Source of the DNA: CAVUNY01 sp963768585
Lineage (GTDB): Bacteria; Chloroflexota; Anaerolineae; Anaerolineales; Anaerolineaceae
Length of the DNA: 64,000 nt
Direction of reading: 5' to 3'
NCBI GenBank assembly: GCA_963768585.1
Contig: CAVYIF010000019.1
Location: 62,001 to 126,000, forward strand
This document shows positions 27,100 through 35,875 of this stretch, in pieces. Positions within the stretch are counted from its first letter, which is position 1. Every line of letters starts with the position of its first letter. Below the pieces are notes generated by a model, which did not search any database, was not told the DNA's origin, and saw nothing but the letters and a program-made list of their open reading frames with translations. The translations under genes and the position numbers were made by a program.

Positions 27100-27369
27100 A
27101 TGGAAATTCCAATTTTGATCGTAATCATGATTTTGGTCGGTCTGTTGATCGGCTGGGTGGCCGGTTTCCTGTGGAAGGGCAAGCGCCCGATCGGCGTGCG
27201 CGGCGATTACCTGGCTGCCGTCATCACCGCTGTGGCTGTCGGCCTGTTGGATTGGTTCGTCATCCCGGCCATGGGTTTCAGCCAGAGCCTTAAGTACCTG
27301 GGTGTAGCCCTCGAGCCGGCCCTGGGCGCGCTGATCGTGCTGTGGATCATCCGTCAGGCGCGCAAATAA
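27100..27369 (+). CDS. Small three-span membrane protein
   Basis: 89 residues from ATG 27100, with ACCGAGGAG upstream. Three hydrophobic segments (about 4-24, 38-58, 66-84). The start (IVIMILVGLLIGWVAGFLWK) resembles the GlsB/YeaQ/YmgE transglycosylase-associated family, but the rest diverges. It lies directly behind the second TetR operator and 5 bases before the first ABC ATPase, so it is probably an accessory part of the exporter operon. Confidence 0.7.
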   Translation: MEIPILIVIMILVGLLIGWVAGFLWKGKRPIGVRGDYLAAVITAVAVGLLDWFVIPAMGFSQSLKYLGVALEPALGALIVLWIIRQARK

Positions 27370-27374
27370 CGCAC

Positions 27375-28310
27375 ATGGATGAAAAACCCTGCATCGTCAC
27401 CCACCAGCTGACCCGCGATTTCAAGAAAACGCGCGCGGTAGATGGGTTGGATGTATCGATCCCCTCCGGCGAGCTTTTTGGCCTGGTCGGGCCGGATGGC
27501 GCCGGCAAGACCACCACCCTGCGCCTGCTGGCGGGCCTGCTCAATATCACCGAAGGCGAGGCCGAGATTCTTGGTTTCGATCTTCGCACCCAGGCCGAGG
27601 CCATCAAACCGCATGTAGGTTACATGGCCCAGCAGTTCAGCCTGTATGCCGAACTCTCCGTGCTGGAAAACCTGCGCTTCTTCGCCGAGTTGTTTGACGT
27701 GCCGCGCGCCGACCTGGCGCAGCGTACCGCGCGCCTGCTGGATTTTGCCGGTCTGTCCGATTTTAAAGACCGCCGCGCGGCACACCTCTCGGGTGGCATG
27801 CAGAAAAAGCTCGCCCTGGCCTGCACCCTCGTCCACCAGCCGGAGATTCTGCTTCTCGACGAGCCAACTACTGGCGTGGACCCCATTTCGCGCCGCGAAT
27901 TTTGGGATATTTTGACCGAACTCCACATCCAGGGCGTCACCATCCTTGTCTCCACCCCCTATATGGACGAAGCTGACCGCTGCTCGCGCGTCGGGCTGAT
28001 GTTTGCCGGCCGGCTGGTGCGCTGCGACACCCCGCGCCGCATCCGCGAGACCCTGGAAGGTGAGATGATCGAGGTTCAGGCTGCCGACTGGCAGGCCGCC
28101 CATAAACGGATCGACGGGCTGCCGGGCGTGCGCGAGGTTCAGACTTACGGCGAATCACTCCATATCCTGGTGGATGATGGTCAAAAGCGCCTGCCGGAAA
28201 TCGAGCGTGCCCTCCATGAGGCCAACATCGATCTGCGCAGCATCCGTGTCGCCCCGGCTCGCATGGAAGAGGCCTTTATTTCATTGATTCGTAAGATGGA
28301 GGCCGGATGA
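27375..28310 (+). CDS. ABC transporter ATPase (first of two)
   Basis: 311 residues from ATG 27375. Walker A GPDGAGKTT (about 41), Q-loop YMAQQFSLYAEL, signature LSGGMQKK (about 144), Walker B LLLDEPTTGVD (about 164), and a switch region in which the usual histidine is replaced: LVSTPYMDEA. C-terminal extension of the ABC-2 DrrA/YbhF type. ATGA overlap with the next permease gene shows coupling. It energises export by the two permeases below. Confidence 0.92.
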   Translation: MDEKPCIVTHQLTRDFKKTRAVDGLDVSIPSGELFGLVGPDGAGKTTTLRLLAGLLNITEGEAEILGFDLRTQAEAIKPHVGYMAQQFSLYAELSVLENLRFFAELFDVPRADLAQRTARLLDFAGLSDFKDRRAAHLSGGMQKKLALACTLVHQPEILLLDEPTTGVDPISRREFWDILTELHIQGVTILVSTPYMDEADRCSRVGLMFAGRLVRCDTPRRIRETLEGEMIEVQAADWQAAHKRIDGLPGVREVQTYGESLHILVDDGQKRLPEIERALHEANIDLRSIRVAPARMEEAFISLIRKMEAG

Positions 28311-29440
28311 GCGTGCGCCATATCTGGGCGGTAACCCGCAAAGAAATCAACCATATTTTCCGCGACCGCAGCACGCTGATCCTGGTCCTTTTCACCCCTA
28401 CCCTGGTGCTGCTGCTCATGGCTTACGCCCTGACCGTGGAAATCAAGCACGTGCCGCTGGCGGTGCTGGATTACGATCAGAGTCAGGCCTCGCGCACTTT
28501 CGTCCGCCAGATCACCGCCGGTCAGGATGTCGATCTGTATGCCTACGCTCGCGACATGGACGAGATTACCTCCCTGCTGATGCGCGGGCAGGTCAAGGCC
28601 GCCCTGGTCATCTCCTCCGGCTTCGCCGCCGATCTCCAATCCATGAAAGGTCTGCCGGTGCAGATCATCATCGACGGCACCGAGCCGGAAAGCGGCAACT
28701 TTGCCGTGCAGCACATTGCCCAGAGTGCCGAGCAGTTTGTGAATACCGCCCTGGCCGGCCAGCTGCGTTCCGCGGGGATTTCAGCCCAATCCTTGCAGCC
28801 GTTGGATATGCGTATCCAGACCTGGTTCAACCCCGATCTCAAGCCGCGCAACGATATCATTCCCGGCCTGATCTCGATGGTCCTCGGTTTTCCGGCCCTT
28901 TCTGTGGCCCTCACCCTGGCTCACGAGCGCGAACACGGCACGCTTGAACAGCTTCTGGCGACCCCCATCAGCCGCACCGGTCTGCTTCTGGGCAAGATTA
29001 TTCCCTATATCGGCGTCGGCCTGCTCAACGTGATCCTCATCCCGGCCCTGGCGATTGCCTGGTTCCACATTTCCTTCAATGGCAGCTTTGCACTCTTTTT
29101 TGGCCTGTCGGCGATTTTCCTCTTCGCCGTGCTCAGTATGGGCATGGTGGTCGGGGTATTGATGCGCACCCAGGCCGCTGCCCTGGCCCTTTCTTTCCTG
29201 GTCATTTTCTTCCCCGGTTTCTTCATGACCGGCATCTTTTTCCCCCTGGCTTCTATGCCCGAGGAGATGCGCCTGGAGTCGCTGTCCCTGCCCGGCACCC
29301 ATTATGCCATCATCACTCGCGGCATCTTCCTGCCCGGGGTGGGGATGGACGTGCTCTGGCCTTATGCCGTGATGCTGGCGGTGCTGGGGGTGGCCTTCAC
29401 CGCGCTTGCGGCGCTGTTCTTCCGCAAGAAACTGGGGTGA
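28307..29440 (+). CDS. ABC-2 type transporter permease (first of two)
   Basis: 377 residues. One N-terminal membrane segment (about 20-42), a large extracytoplasmic loop (about 45-175) and a C-terminal block of five segments, the YhhJ/YbhS/YbhR topology. FQ/NPDLKPRNDIIPGLIS and HEREHGTLEQLLATPISRTG (about 206-225) are typical of ABC-2 permeases. Four bases separate it from the second permease, indicating a heterodimeric channel. Confidence 0.92.
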   Translation: MSVRHIWAVTRKEINHIFRDRSTLILVLFTPTLVLLLMAYALTVEIKHVPLAVLDYDQSQASRTFVRQITAGQDVDLYAYARDMDEITSLLMRGQVKAALVISSGFAADLQSMKGLPVQIIIDGTEPESGNFAVQHIAQSAEQFVNTALAGQLRSAGISAQSLQPLDMRIQTWFNPDLKPRNDIIPGLISMVLGFPALSVALTLAHEREHGTLEQLLATPISRTGLLLGKIIPYIGVGLLNVILIPALAIAWFHISFNGSFALFFGLSAIFLFAVLSMGMVVGVLMRTQAAALALSFLVIFFPGFFMTGIFFPLASMPEEMRLESLSLPGTHYAIITRGIFLPGVGMDVLWPYAVMLAVLGVAFTALAALFFRKKLG

Positions 29441-29443
29441 GCC

Positions 29444-30568
29444 ATGTTTAGACGTATCTGGTCCCTGGTAGTTAAAGAATTTATCCACCTCAGCAACGAC
29501 TGGTGGCTGCCGGCTTTCATGCTCATCGGCGGCGCTTCGGAACTGCTCCTGGTGGGGTGGGGTACCTCGCGCCCGGTCCAAAACCTGCCCCTGATGGTCC
29601 TCGACCAGAACCGCAGTGCTGCCAGCCGCCAGTTGATTGTCTCCTTAGAGAACACCGGCACCTTCCGCACCGCACAGCAGGTCAATGACATGGCGTCCAT
29701 CACTGCCGCCATGGACCGCGGACAGGTTACTGCCGCCGTGGTCATCCCGCCCGATTTCAGCCGCCAGATGGATTCTGCCAGCGGCCAGCCGGGCCTGTTC
29801 GTAATATTAAACGGCGCGGAGAGCACCCCCGCCCTGGCTGCCCAACGCGCCTTGCAGGGTCTGGCCAGCACCATCGATGAGCGCATCGTCCTGCGCCGCC
29901 TCAATCTGGATTCCGAACAGTTCAGCGGATTCAATCCCAGCCTGCGGGTGTGGTTTAACGAGAATCTCAGCGAAGCCCTTTACACCACCCCGGCCGAACT
30001 CGGTCTGATGCTGGAATTTACCGTGCTGCTCTTTGCCGCCCTGGCTTTTTCACGCGAGCGCGAACTGGGCACGCTCGAACAGCTTCTGGTGATGCCTTTT
30101 TCCTCCCTGGAGATCATGATCGGCAAGGCCATTCCGGTGGTGATCGTCGGTTTTACCGATTTTTTGCTGATGCTCGCCATGATCCATTTTGCCTTTAGCG
30201 TGCCGGTGCGCGGGTCGCTGCCCCTGCTGCTGGTTTTGGCCTTTGGCTATCTGCTGGTGGAGCTGGCCAAGGGCATGGTCATCTCGGTGATTTCGCGCAC
30301 CCAGCACCAGGCTTTCTTGCTGGTCATGCTGGTGGGCATGACGGACTTCATGTTCACCGGTTACGCCGCACCGGTGGAGGGCATGCCGCCCGCACTGCAG
30401 TTTTTTGCCAATTTCGTTCCCGCCCATCACTGGTTGGAAATCCTGCGCGGCATCCTGCTCAAAGGCACCGGGCTGGATGTGCTCTGGCCGCACGTGCTGG
30501 CCTTGATGGGTCTGGGGCTGGTGATCGGCATTTTCTCCTGGCGTTTCGTACGCCGGGCACTGGATTAA
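29444..30568 (+). CDS. ABC-2 type transporter permease (second of two)
   Basis: 374 residues, same topology as its upstream partner: N-terminal anchor, external domain, five C-terminal membrane segments. Matching motif SRERELGTLEQLLVMPFSSL (about 202-221). The two permeases are clearly paralogous but diverged. GTGAGCC precedes the ATG, a weak ribosome site consistent with coupling. Confidence 0.92.
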   Translation: MFRRIWSLVVKEFIHLSNDWWLPAFMLIGGASELLLVGWGTSRPVQNLPLMVLDQNRSAASRQLIVSLENTGTFRTAQQVNDMASITAAMDRGQVTAAVVIPPDFSRQMDSASGQPGLFVILNGAESTPALAAQRALQGLASTIDERIVLRRLNLDSEQFSGFNPSLRVWFNENLSEALYTTPAELGLMLEFTVLLFAALAFSRERELGTLEQLLVMPFSSLEIMIGKAIPVVIVGFTDFLLMLAMIHFAFSVPVRGSLPLLLVLAFGYLLVELAKGMVISVISRTQHQAFLLVMLVGMTDFMFTGYAAPVEGMPPALQFFANFVPAHHWLEILRGILLKGTGLDVLWPHVLALMGLGLVIGIFSWRFVRRALD

Positions 30569-30572
30569 TCGT

Positions 30573-31526
30573 ATGGATGAGAATACCCCTGCCATTGCTG
30601 CTCACAACCTGACCAAACGCTTCGGCGATTTTACCGCCGTGGATGGGGTGGATTTTGAGGTCCGCCGCCGTGAGATTTTTGGCTTCCTTGGCCCCAACGG
30701 TTCTGGCAAGACCACCACCATTCGCATGATGCTCGGACTGATGAAACCCAGCGCCGGGTCGGTGACAGTCCTGGGCATACCCGTCGACGGCGGCAACCGC
30801 CGCATCCTGCCCCGTGTTGGCTATATGTCGCAGCGTTTCAGCCTGTATAACGACCTGACCGTGCAGCAGAATTTGCGCTTCTATGGCTCGGCCTATGGCC
30901 TGCCCCCTGCCGAATTGGATGCGCGCCTGGAAGAGGCCCTGGCCCTGGCCGGCCTGGAGGGCCGCCAGGATGACCGCACCAGGGACCTCTCCGGCGGCTG
31001 GCGCCAGCGGTTGGCCCTCAGTGCCGCCATCCTGCACCATCCGGAGGTGCTCTTTCTGGATGAGCCCACCGCCGGGGTGGATCCCATCTCGCGCCGTGCT
31101 TTCTGGGATCTGCTCTACCGCCTGGTAGCCGGCGGCATGACCGTCTTCGTCACCACGCACTACATGGACGAGGCCGAACACTGCCATCGCCTGGCCTTTA
31201 TCCAGCGCGGCCGGCTGATCGCCAGCGGATCGCCGGCAGAAATTAAAGCCCGCGAGATGCGCGGGCAGGTGCTTGAACTGGTTCCCTCTGACCCCATCCA
31301 GGCAGTCAAGATCCTGCGCGCTGCCCGCCAGTCTGAGAAACTGCCCCTGCTCGAAGTTGAGCTTTATGGCTCGCTGGTGCATGTCGTCGCCCGGCAGGTG
31401 GACCAGCAGCGCGCCGCGATTGTGGAAGAACTGCGCGCCGCTGGGATCCAGCCCGGCCAGATGACGGTCATCGAACCTTCGCTGGAAGATGTTTTTATCG
31501 CCAGCATGAAAGCCTCAGTTGCCTGA
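30573..31526 (+). CDS. ABC transporter ATPase (second of two)
   Basis: 317 residues. Walker A GPNGSGKTT (about 43), signature DLSGGWRQRLALSAA (about 141), Walker B LFLDEPTAGVD (about 160) and a normal switch histidine in TTHYMDEAEH. In E. coli YbhF two such ATPases are fused into one chain; here they are separate and flank the permeases. The first ATPase lacks the switch histidine while this one keeps it, so the pair may be functionally asymmetric. Confidence 0.92.
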   Translation: MDENTPAIAAHNLTKRFGDFTAVDGVDFEVRRREIFGFLGPNGSGKTTTIRMMLGLMKPSAGSVTVLGIPVDGGNRRILPRVGYMSQRFSLYNDLTVQQNLRFYGSAYGLPPAELDARLEEALALAGLEGRQDDRTRDLSGGWRQRLALSAAILHHPEVLFLDEPTAGVDPISRRAFWDLLYRLVAGGMTVFVTTHYMDEAEHCHRLAFIQRGRLIASGSPAEIKAREMRGQVLELVPSDPIQAVKILRAARQSEKLPLLEVELYGSLVHVVARQVDQQRAAIVEELRAAGIQPGQMTVIEPSLEDVFIASMKASVA

Positions 31527-31613
31527 TCGCTGACCGTCTGGCGCGCCCCCTGAGCGTCGAATGCCCGCAGGGGCGTAGAGAAGGCAAGCTGAAATGTTGT
31601 TTTGGAGGAAACT

Positions 31614-32969
31614 ATGAAACTAACCCTTAAATCAATTTCCCTGATCCTTGTTCTGCTGCTCTCTTTGGCTGTTGCCGGGTGCAGTGCCCTGACAGGCACC
31701 GCGTCCAGCACCTCCCTCCAGGCCTCCGGGGTTATCGAAGCCGCCCAAACCAGCATCTCGGCGGAGATGGGTGGTCGGGTGGCTGAGATCCTGGTAAAAG
31801 AGGGTGACGCTGTGAAGAGCGGTGATGTGCTCCTCCGTCTGGACGATACCCTGCTCCAGGCTCAGCATCAGGCTGCTGCTGCCGCCGTGGATGCGGCCAA
31901 TGCCGGTCTGCGCACCGCCCAGGTGGGACTCGAAGCGGCCCAGGCCCAGCACGACCTGACCTTGAACACCGCTCTGGCAGATGAGCAAGCCACCCGCCTG
32001 GAAACCTGGGATCAAACCAAACCGGCTGCCTTCGACCAGCCAACCTGGTTCTTCTCGAAGGCTGAACGCCTCCAGGCCACCCAGGCCGCGCTGGATGCCG
32101 CCCAGCAGGATCTGGGAGACGCCCAGGCCAACCTGGAAAGTGTTGAAAAGAAGGCTGGTAGTACGCTCTTTTTGGACGCCGAGCAGCGCCTGGCGCAGGC
32201 CCGCGTCGCCTACCAGATCGCCCAGACGGTTTTCGACCGCACCAACGGCGCCTCTGACGGGCAGAAGCTGCATGATGCCGCCCAGGTAACCCTCGACCAG
32301 GCTCGCCTGGATCTGGATAATGCCCTGCGTACCTATAATGACGCCATGACCACCGCCGGCGCCCAGGACGTGCTCGAAAACCGGGCGCGCGTTGCCGTGG
32401 CCCAGGAGAACGTCGACAGCGTGCACGACGCCCTGCGCGCCCTGCAGACCGGGACCGACGCGCCCGAGGTGGCGGCGGCTGCCCGTGCCGTCGACCAGGC
32501 CCGCGCTGCCCAGCAGCAGGCCCAATCTGCCGTCGACCAGGCCCAGGCCAATCTTAACCAGGTGGATGCCCAGATCGGTTTGATGACCCTGCGTTCCCCG
32601 CTGGATGGGGTCGTCCTCACCCGCAGCATCCAGCCCGGCGAAGTTCTCCAACCCGGTGTGACCGCCCTGACCATTGCCCGCCTCGACAATTTGAAGGTCA
32701 CGGTTTATATCCCTGAGAACCGCTACGGGCAGATTAAAGTTGGCGACTCGGCCGAACTGCGCGTCAATTCCTTCCCCGACCAGGTCTTCAAAGCTGCTGT
32801 CACGCGCATCGCCGATAAGGCCGAATACACCCCGCAGAACGTCCAGACCCAGCAGGAGCGCCAGACCACCGTCTATGCCGTGGAACTTTCCCTGGCCAAC
32901 ACCGACGGCCGTCTCAAACCCGGCATGCCGGCTGATGTGACCTTCCCCAACGCCGCTCCTGGAAATTAG
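31614..32969 (+). CDS. HlyD-family membrane fusion lipoprotein
   Basis: 451 residues from ATG 31614 with TTGGAGG upstream. Signal peptide with lipobox VAGC (about residue 23). Biotinyl-lipoyl half (ISAEMGGRVAEILVKEGDAV, about 48-67), a very long Ala/Gln-rich alpha-hairpin (about 75-300), then LMTLRSPLDGVVLTRSIQPG completing the lipoyl domain and a C-terminal beta-barrel. Adaptor of the ABC exporter. With no outer-membrane factor nearby, it probably extends the pore outward from the cytoplasmic membrane. A terminator follows. Confidence 0.92.
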   Translation: MKLTLKSISLILVLLLSLAVAGCSALTGTASSTSLQASGVIEAAQTSISAEMGGRVAEILVKEGDAVKSGDVLLRLDDTLLQAQHQAAAAAVDAANAGLRTAQVGLEAAQAQHDLTLNTALADEQATRLETWDQTKPAAFDQPTWFFSKAERLQATQAALDAAQQDLGDAQANLESVEKKAGSTLFLDAEQRLAQARVAYQIAQTVFDRTNGASDGQKLHDAAQVTLDQARLDLDNALRTYNDAMTTAGAQDVLENRARVAVAQENVDSVHDALRALQTGTDAPEVAAAARAVDQARAAQQQAQSAVDQAQANLNQVDAQIGLMTLRSPLDGVVLTRSIQPGEVLQPGVTALTIARLDNLKVTVYIPENRYGQIKVGDSAELRVNSFPDQVFKAAVTRIADKAEYTPQNVQTQQERQTTVYAVELSLANTDGRLKPGMPADVTFPNAAPGN

Positions 32970-32994
32970 CTTCAAGCGCGCGGCTGACCAGAAG

Positions 32995-33048
32995 AAGGGT
33001 TGAATTTGGCCTGTATAGGTCAATTTCAACCCTTTTACTCTTTTTATA
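32995..33048 (+). terminator. Terminator of the exporter operon
   Basis: AAGGGTTGAA(A)TT and its complement AATTTCAACCCTT form the stem around a GGCCTGTATAGGTC loop. A T-rich stretch (TTTTACTCTTTTT) follows. Confidence 0.8.
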
Positions 33049-33070
33049 AACATTTTTGGGGCTGTAAGGC

Positions 33071-33099
33071 TTGAAAGGCCAGGGAAAATTCTGTATCCT
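33071..33099 (+). promoter_or_regulatory. Probable promoter of the secreted-protein pair
   Basis: TTGAAA 33071-33076, 17-base spacer, TATCCT 33094-33099. A long leader of about 260 bases follows. It holds an inverted repeat CATCATCGAG (33186-33195) / CTCGATGATG (33247-33256) and a strong Shine-Dalgarno (AAAGGAGGG) followed at once by ATG-TGA at 33166-33171. Confidence 0.5.
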
Positions 33100-33361
33100 T
33101 TATAGGAGGGGTGATTTGGTCGGATTGTGGGTGGTTCGTCTGGGTTCTGCATAAAGGAGGGAAATATGTGAGTTCTTTCCACCAGCATCATCGAGGTTAG
33201 AGATTGGCTGGCGAGATTGAATTTCTATTTCCGTGGTACACCTTGACTCGATGATGTTCTTTCCGGTTGACGGATCAAGAGCCTGATTGGATTTTAACTA
33301 ACCCCCTCGGCCGAGTGAAGCGGAATGCTGCTGGGGGATCAGAGGCAGAAGGAGGAAAATC

Positions 33362-34291
33362 GTGAAAAACCGCAAAGGTAAATTTGTATTTGCAGTGGGC
33401 GTCACCCTGGTGCTTTTGCTGCTCGCACTGGTTGGCTTCGTAAGTGCCCAAACTGGCGGCTCAAACAGTGATGACGATTTAACCAATGCCCCGGCTGCTT
33501 TGGCCGTTATTACGAACGATATCGTACAGGTACAGGGCCGTTTGACCGATGCCAGCGGCAATCCGATCAATGGAACGGTGACCGTTACCACCTCGATCTA
33601 CGACGTGTCCAGCGGGGGTATCGCCCGCTGTACGGATGCGGATACAGTAAACGCTGTCAAAGGTTTGTTCACCATGGAGATGGATTTCTGCACCGCCAGT
33701 GATTTCAATGGCGACCAGCTGTATCTGGGCATCAAGGTGGGCTCCGATGCGGAGATGACGCCGCGCCAGGCAATCTACGCTGTGCCGTATGCCTGGGGCC
33801 TGCGGCCTGGCGCGATCGTCAAAGGCGCCGACTCGACCATCTTTGTGCCGGGCAATTCATTGATTAAAAACCTCAATACGGACACCACCCGCTGGGATAT
33901 CCAGGCCAATGGCGCTGCGCGGATCTGGCGCGGCACAACTGCCGGTACCAAGGTGATTTATCTCCCAGTTACTTTGCCGGGAGTTTTATATGGACAGAAC
34001 GTAACCATAAAACAGGTCAGGGTCTACTACAGAAACCAGAACGGCACAAACAACTACATTACAGAAACCGACCTTTACGTCCAAACAGATGCAGACAGCT
34101 GGTTGCAAATCGTCCAGGACACAGCCAACCACACCAGCAATACCGCGGCGAGTTACACGCTGACTCCCACACAAAACAATGTTTTGACCAGTAACCAGGG
34201 CATCTTGGGTCTCTTTTTGTATTTGAACTTCGCCAACGACACGGAATATATTCAGATTGGCGGTGTTCGGTTGGTTTTGGGCCACCAGTAA
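33362..34291 (+). CDS. Secreted protein of unknown function
   Basis: 309 residues from GTG 33362 with AGGAGG eight bases upstream. Cleavable signal peptide (FVFAVGVTLVLLLLALVGFV then SAQ). The mature protein starts with an Asp/Ala-rich stretch, then a domain beginning VQVQGRLTDASGNPINGTV and ending near EMTPRQAIYAVPYAWG, a module often found in phage-tail-like or surface proteins of Chloroflexota and related phyla. The C-terminal third reads as a beta-sandwich. 22 bases separate it from a second small secreted protein. Confidence 0.72.
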   Translation: MKNRKGKFVFAVGVTLVLLLLALVGFVSAQTGGSNSDDDLTNAPAALAVITNDIVQVQGRLTDASGNPINGTVTVTTSIYDVSSGGIARCTDADTVNAVKGLFTMEMDFCTASDFNGDQLYLGIKVGSDAEMTPRQAIYAVPYAWGLRPGAIVKGADSTIFVPGNSLIKNLNTDTTRWDIQANGAARIWRGTTAGTKVIYLPVTLPGVLYGQNVTIKQVRVYYRNQNGTNNYITETDLYVQTDADSWLQIVQDTANHTSNTAASYTLTPTQNNVLTSNQGILGLFLYLNFANDTEYIQIGGVRLVLGHQ

Positions 34292-34313
34292 ACCGGGTGA
34301 AAGGAGCATTTTG

Positions 34314-34598
34314 ATGAAATCGAAGCCTTTCGTGGCGATATCCGCCGCGCTTATTCTCGTGCTTCTGGTGTCCGTGAGCGTTTTGGCAATGTCTTCTGCC
34401 AGCTTTAAACTGGATTGGTTTGTACAACCGCCCGGCAACGGCGGTGGACAGTCGAGTTCGTCCTCCTATGCGGCAAACTTCACCATCGGACAAACCGTTG
34501 TCGGACCCGCCACCAGCACGAACTACAAAGCCGGCCTGGGCTACTGGGCTGGGGCAGGTGGCGAGTACACGGTCTTCTTACCGGCAGTGAAGAAATAA
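34314..34598 (+). CDS. Small secreted protein
   Basis: 94 residues from ATG 34314 with AAAGGAG upstream. Signal peptide (AISAALILVLLVSVSVLAM), then a compact domain with SSSYAANFTIGQTVVGPAT and NYKAGLGYWAG, ending EYTVFLPAVKK. The wording, including the terminal FLPAVKK-type tail, recurs in small exported proteins of Anaerolineae, as far as memory serves. Function unknown. Co-transcribed with the preceding secreted protein. Confidence 0.68.
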   Translation: MKSKPFVAISAALILVLLVSVSVLAMSSASFKLDWFVQPPGNGGGQSSSSSYAANFTIGQTVVGPATSTNYKAGLGYWAGAGGEYTVFLPAVKK

Positions 34599-34737
34599 TA
34601 TTGAGGTGGTTGGGTGATAATGGCATCTTAATCACGAATTGGCAGGAAATGGACCGCAGCACAACCTATACCCCGATCATCATCTCAGCGATTAATTTCT
34701 TCCTATTTTCAGGTCCAGGCGGAATATAATCAACCCC

Positions 34738-35819
34738 ATGTCCATCTCTCCCCTCGTACTGCACAGGCTGGCCAACCAGCGCCTCCTGGACGCCAAATTT
34801 GAGCGCCCCGAACAGGTCGTGCGCTGGATGGGCGCCCTCCAGGCCCAGGATTATGCCCAGGCGGTGTGGGCCATCGGTTTGCGCACGGGTTCCGCCACGC
34901 TGGCGGAGGTCGAGCAGGCCATCGCCGCTAAAAAGATCGTCCGCACCTGGCCCCTGCGCGGCACGATCCACTTTGTGCCAGCGGAGGATGCGAAATGGAT
35001 CCTGCAGCTTGGCGCTGCGCGCATGCTCGCCAGGGCCCGCGGCCGCCAGGCCCAACTGGGCCTGGATCAAGCTGTCCTGGAGCGCAGCTGCCGGCTTTTT
35101 TATGACGCCCTGCATGGCGGCCGCCGGCTGACCCGGGCAGAGATGCTGGCCCTGCTCGAGCACGCCGGAATCCCTGCCCAAAAACAGCGCGGCTATCACA
35201 TCCTCTGGTATGCCGCTCAAACCGGCTTGATTTGCATGGGCCCGATGCAGGCCAAACAGCAGACTTTTGTCCTGCTGGAGGAATGGGTTCCGCAAGTCAA
35301 AGAACTGCCGCGTGAAGAAGCCCTGGCCGAACTGGCCGTGCGCTATTTTTCCAGCCACGGTCCGGCGGCACTGCCCGATTTCGCCTGGTGGGGCGGGTTG
35401 ACCCTCACCGACGCCCGCGCCGGGCTGGCCGCGGCCCGCCCCGGATTGGTTTCCCAAACCATTGATGAACGGGAATACTGGTCTGGCAGGCAAATCGGCG
35501 GCAACTATCTGAAGAATCAGAACGCATGGCTTTCGCCTGCTGCCCGGATTTGACGAATACCTGATCGGGTACACCGACCGCGGCGCGGTCCTCCCCGGCG
35601 AGTACGCCGCGAGGATTATCCCCGGCGGCAATGGTATCTTTCAGCCAATGATCGTCTCCGGCGGTCAGGTGGTGGGTACCTGGAAGCGCAAGATGAAGAA
35701 AGACACCGTCGAGATCACCCTGATCCCGTTTACCCCGCTGTCTGTTCCGCAGGAGACCGTGCTACGCCGCCGCCCAGCGCTACAGCCGCTTTCTGGGGCT
35801 GCAGTTATCCCTGGAATAG
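34738..35819 (+). CDS. AlkZ/YcaQ-like winged-helix DNA glycosylase-family protein, two frameshifts
   Basis: The first 270 residues belong to the HTH_42 (AlkZ/YcaQ) family: ALQAQDYAQAVWAIGLRTG and IVRTWPLRGTIHFVPAEDA (about 70-88) carry the family QAQ and WxLRGTxH motifs. After about 35520 the frame shifts to FRLLPGFDEYLIGYTDRGAV and GTWKRKMKKDTVEITLIPF. It shifts again near 35760 to YAAAAQRYSRFLGLQLSLE before TAG 35817-35819. Each shift equals one extra base. All parts of a normal 360-residue protein are present. Family members unhook interstrand DNA crosslinks or protect from DNA-damaging metabolites; the role here is inferred. Confidence 0.75.
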
Positions 35820-35875
35820 GCCACAGTGCAAGCAGCCCGTCCATCCCCATTACCCCCTAGCGTAGGAGCGAGTGC

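Noticed and set aside
31526..31580. Terminator after the second ABC ATPase
   Set aside because: A CGCCCC/GGGGCG pairing exists but has no T-run, and the HlyD gene just downstream belongs to the same operon.
31632..33191. 519-codon open frame on the minus strand under the HlyD gene
   Set aside because: Shadow of the Ala/Gln-rich HlyD coding sequence; low-complexity Gly/Val/His composition and no ribosome site.
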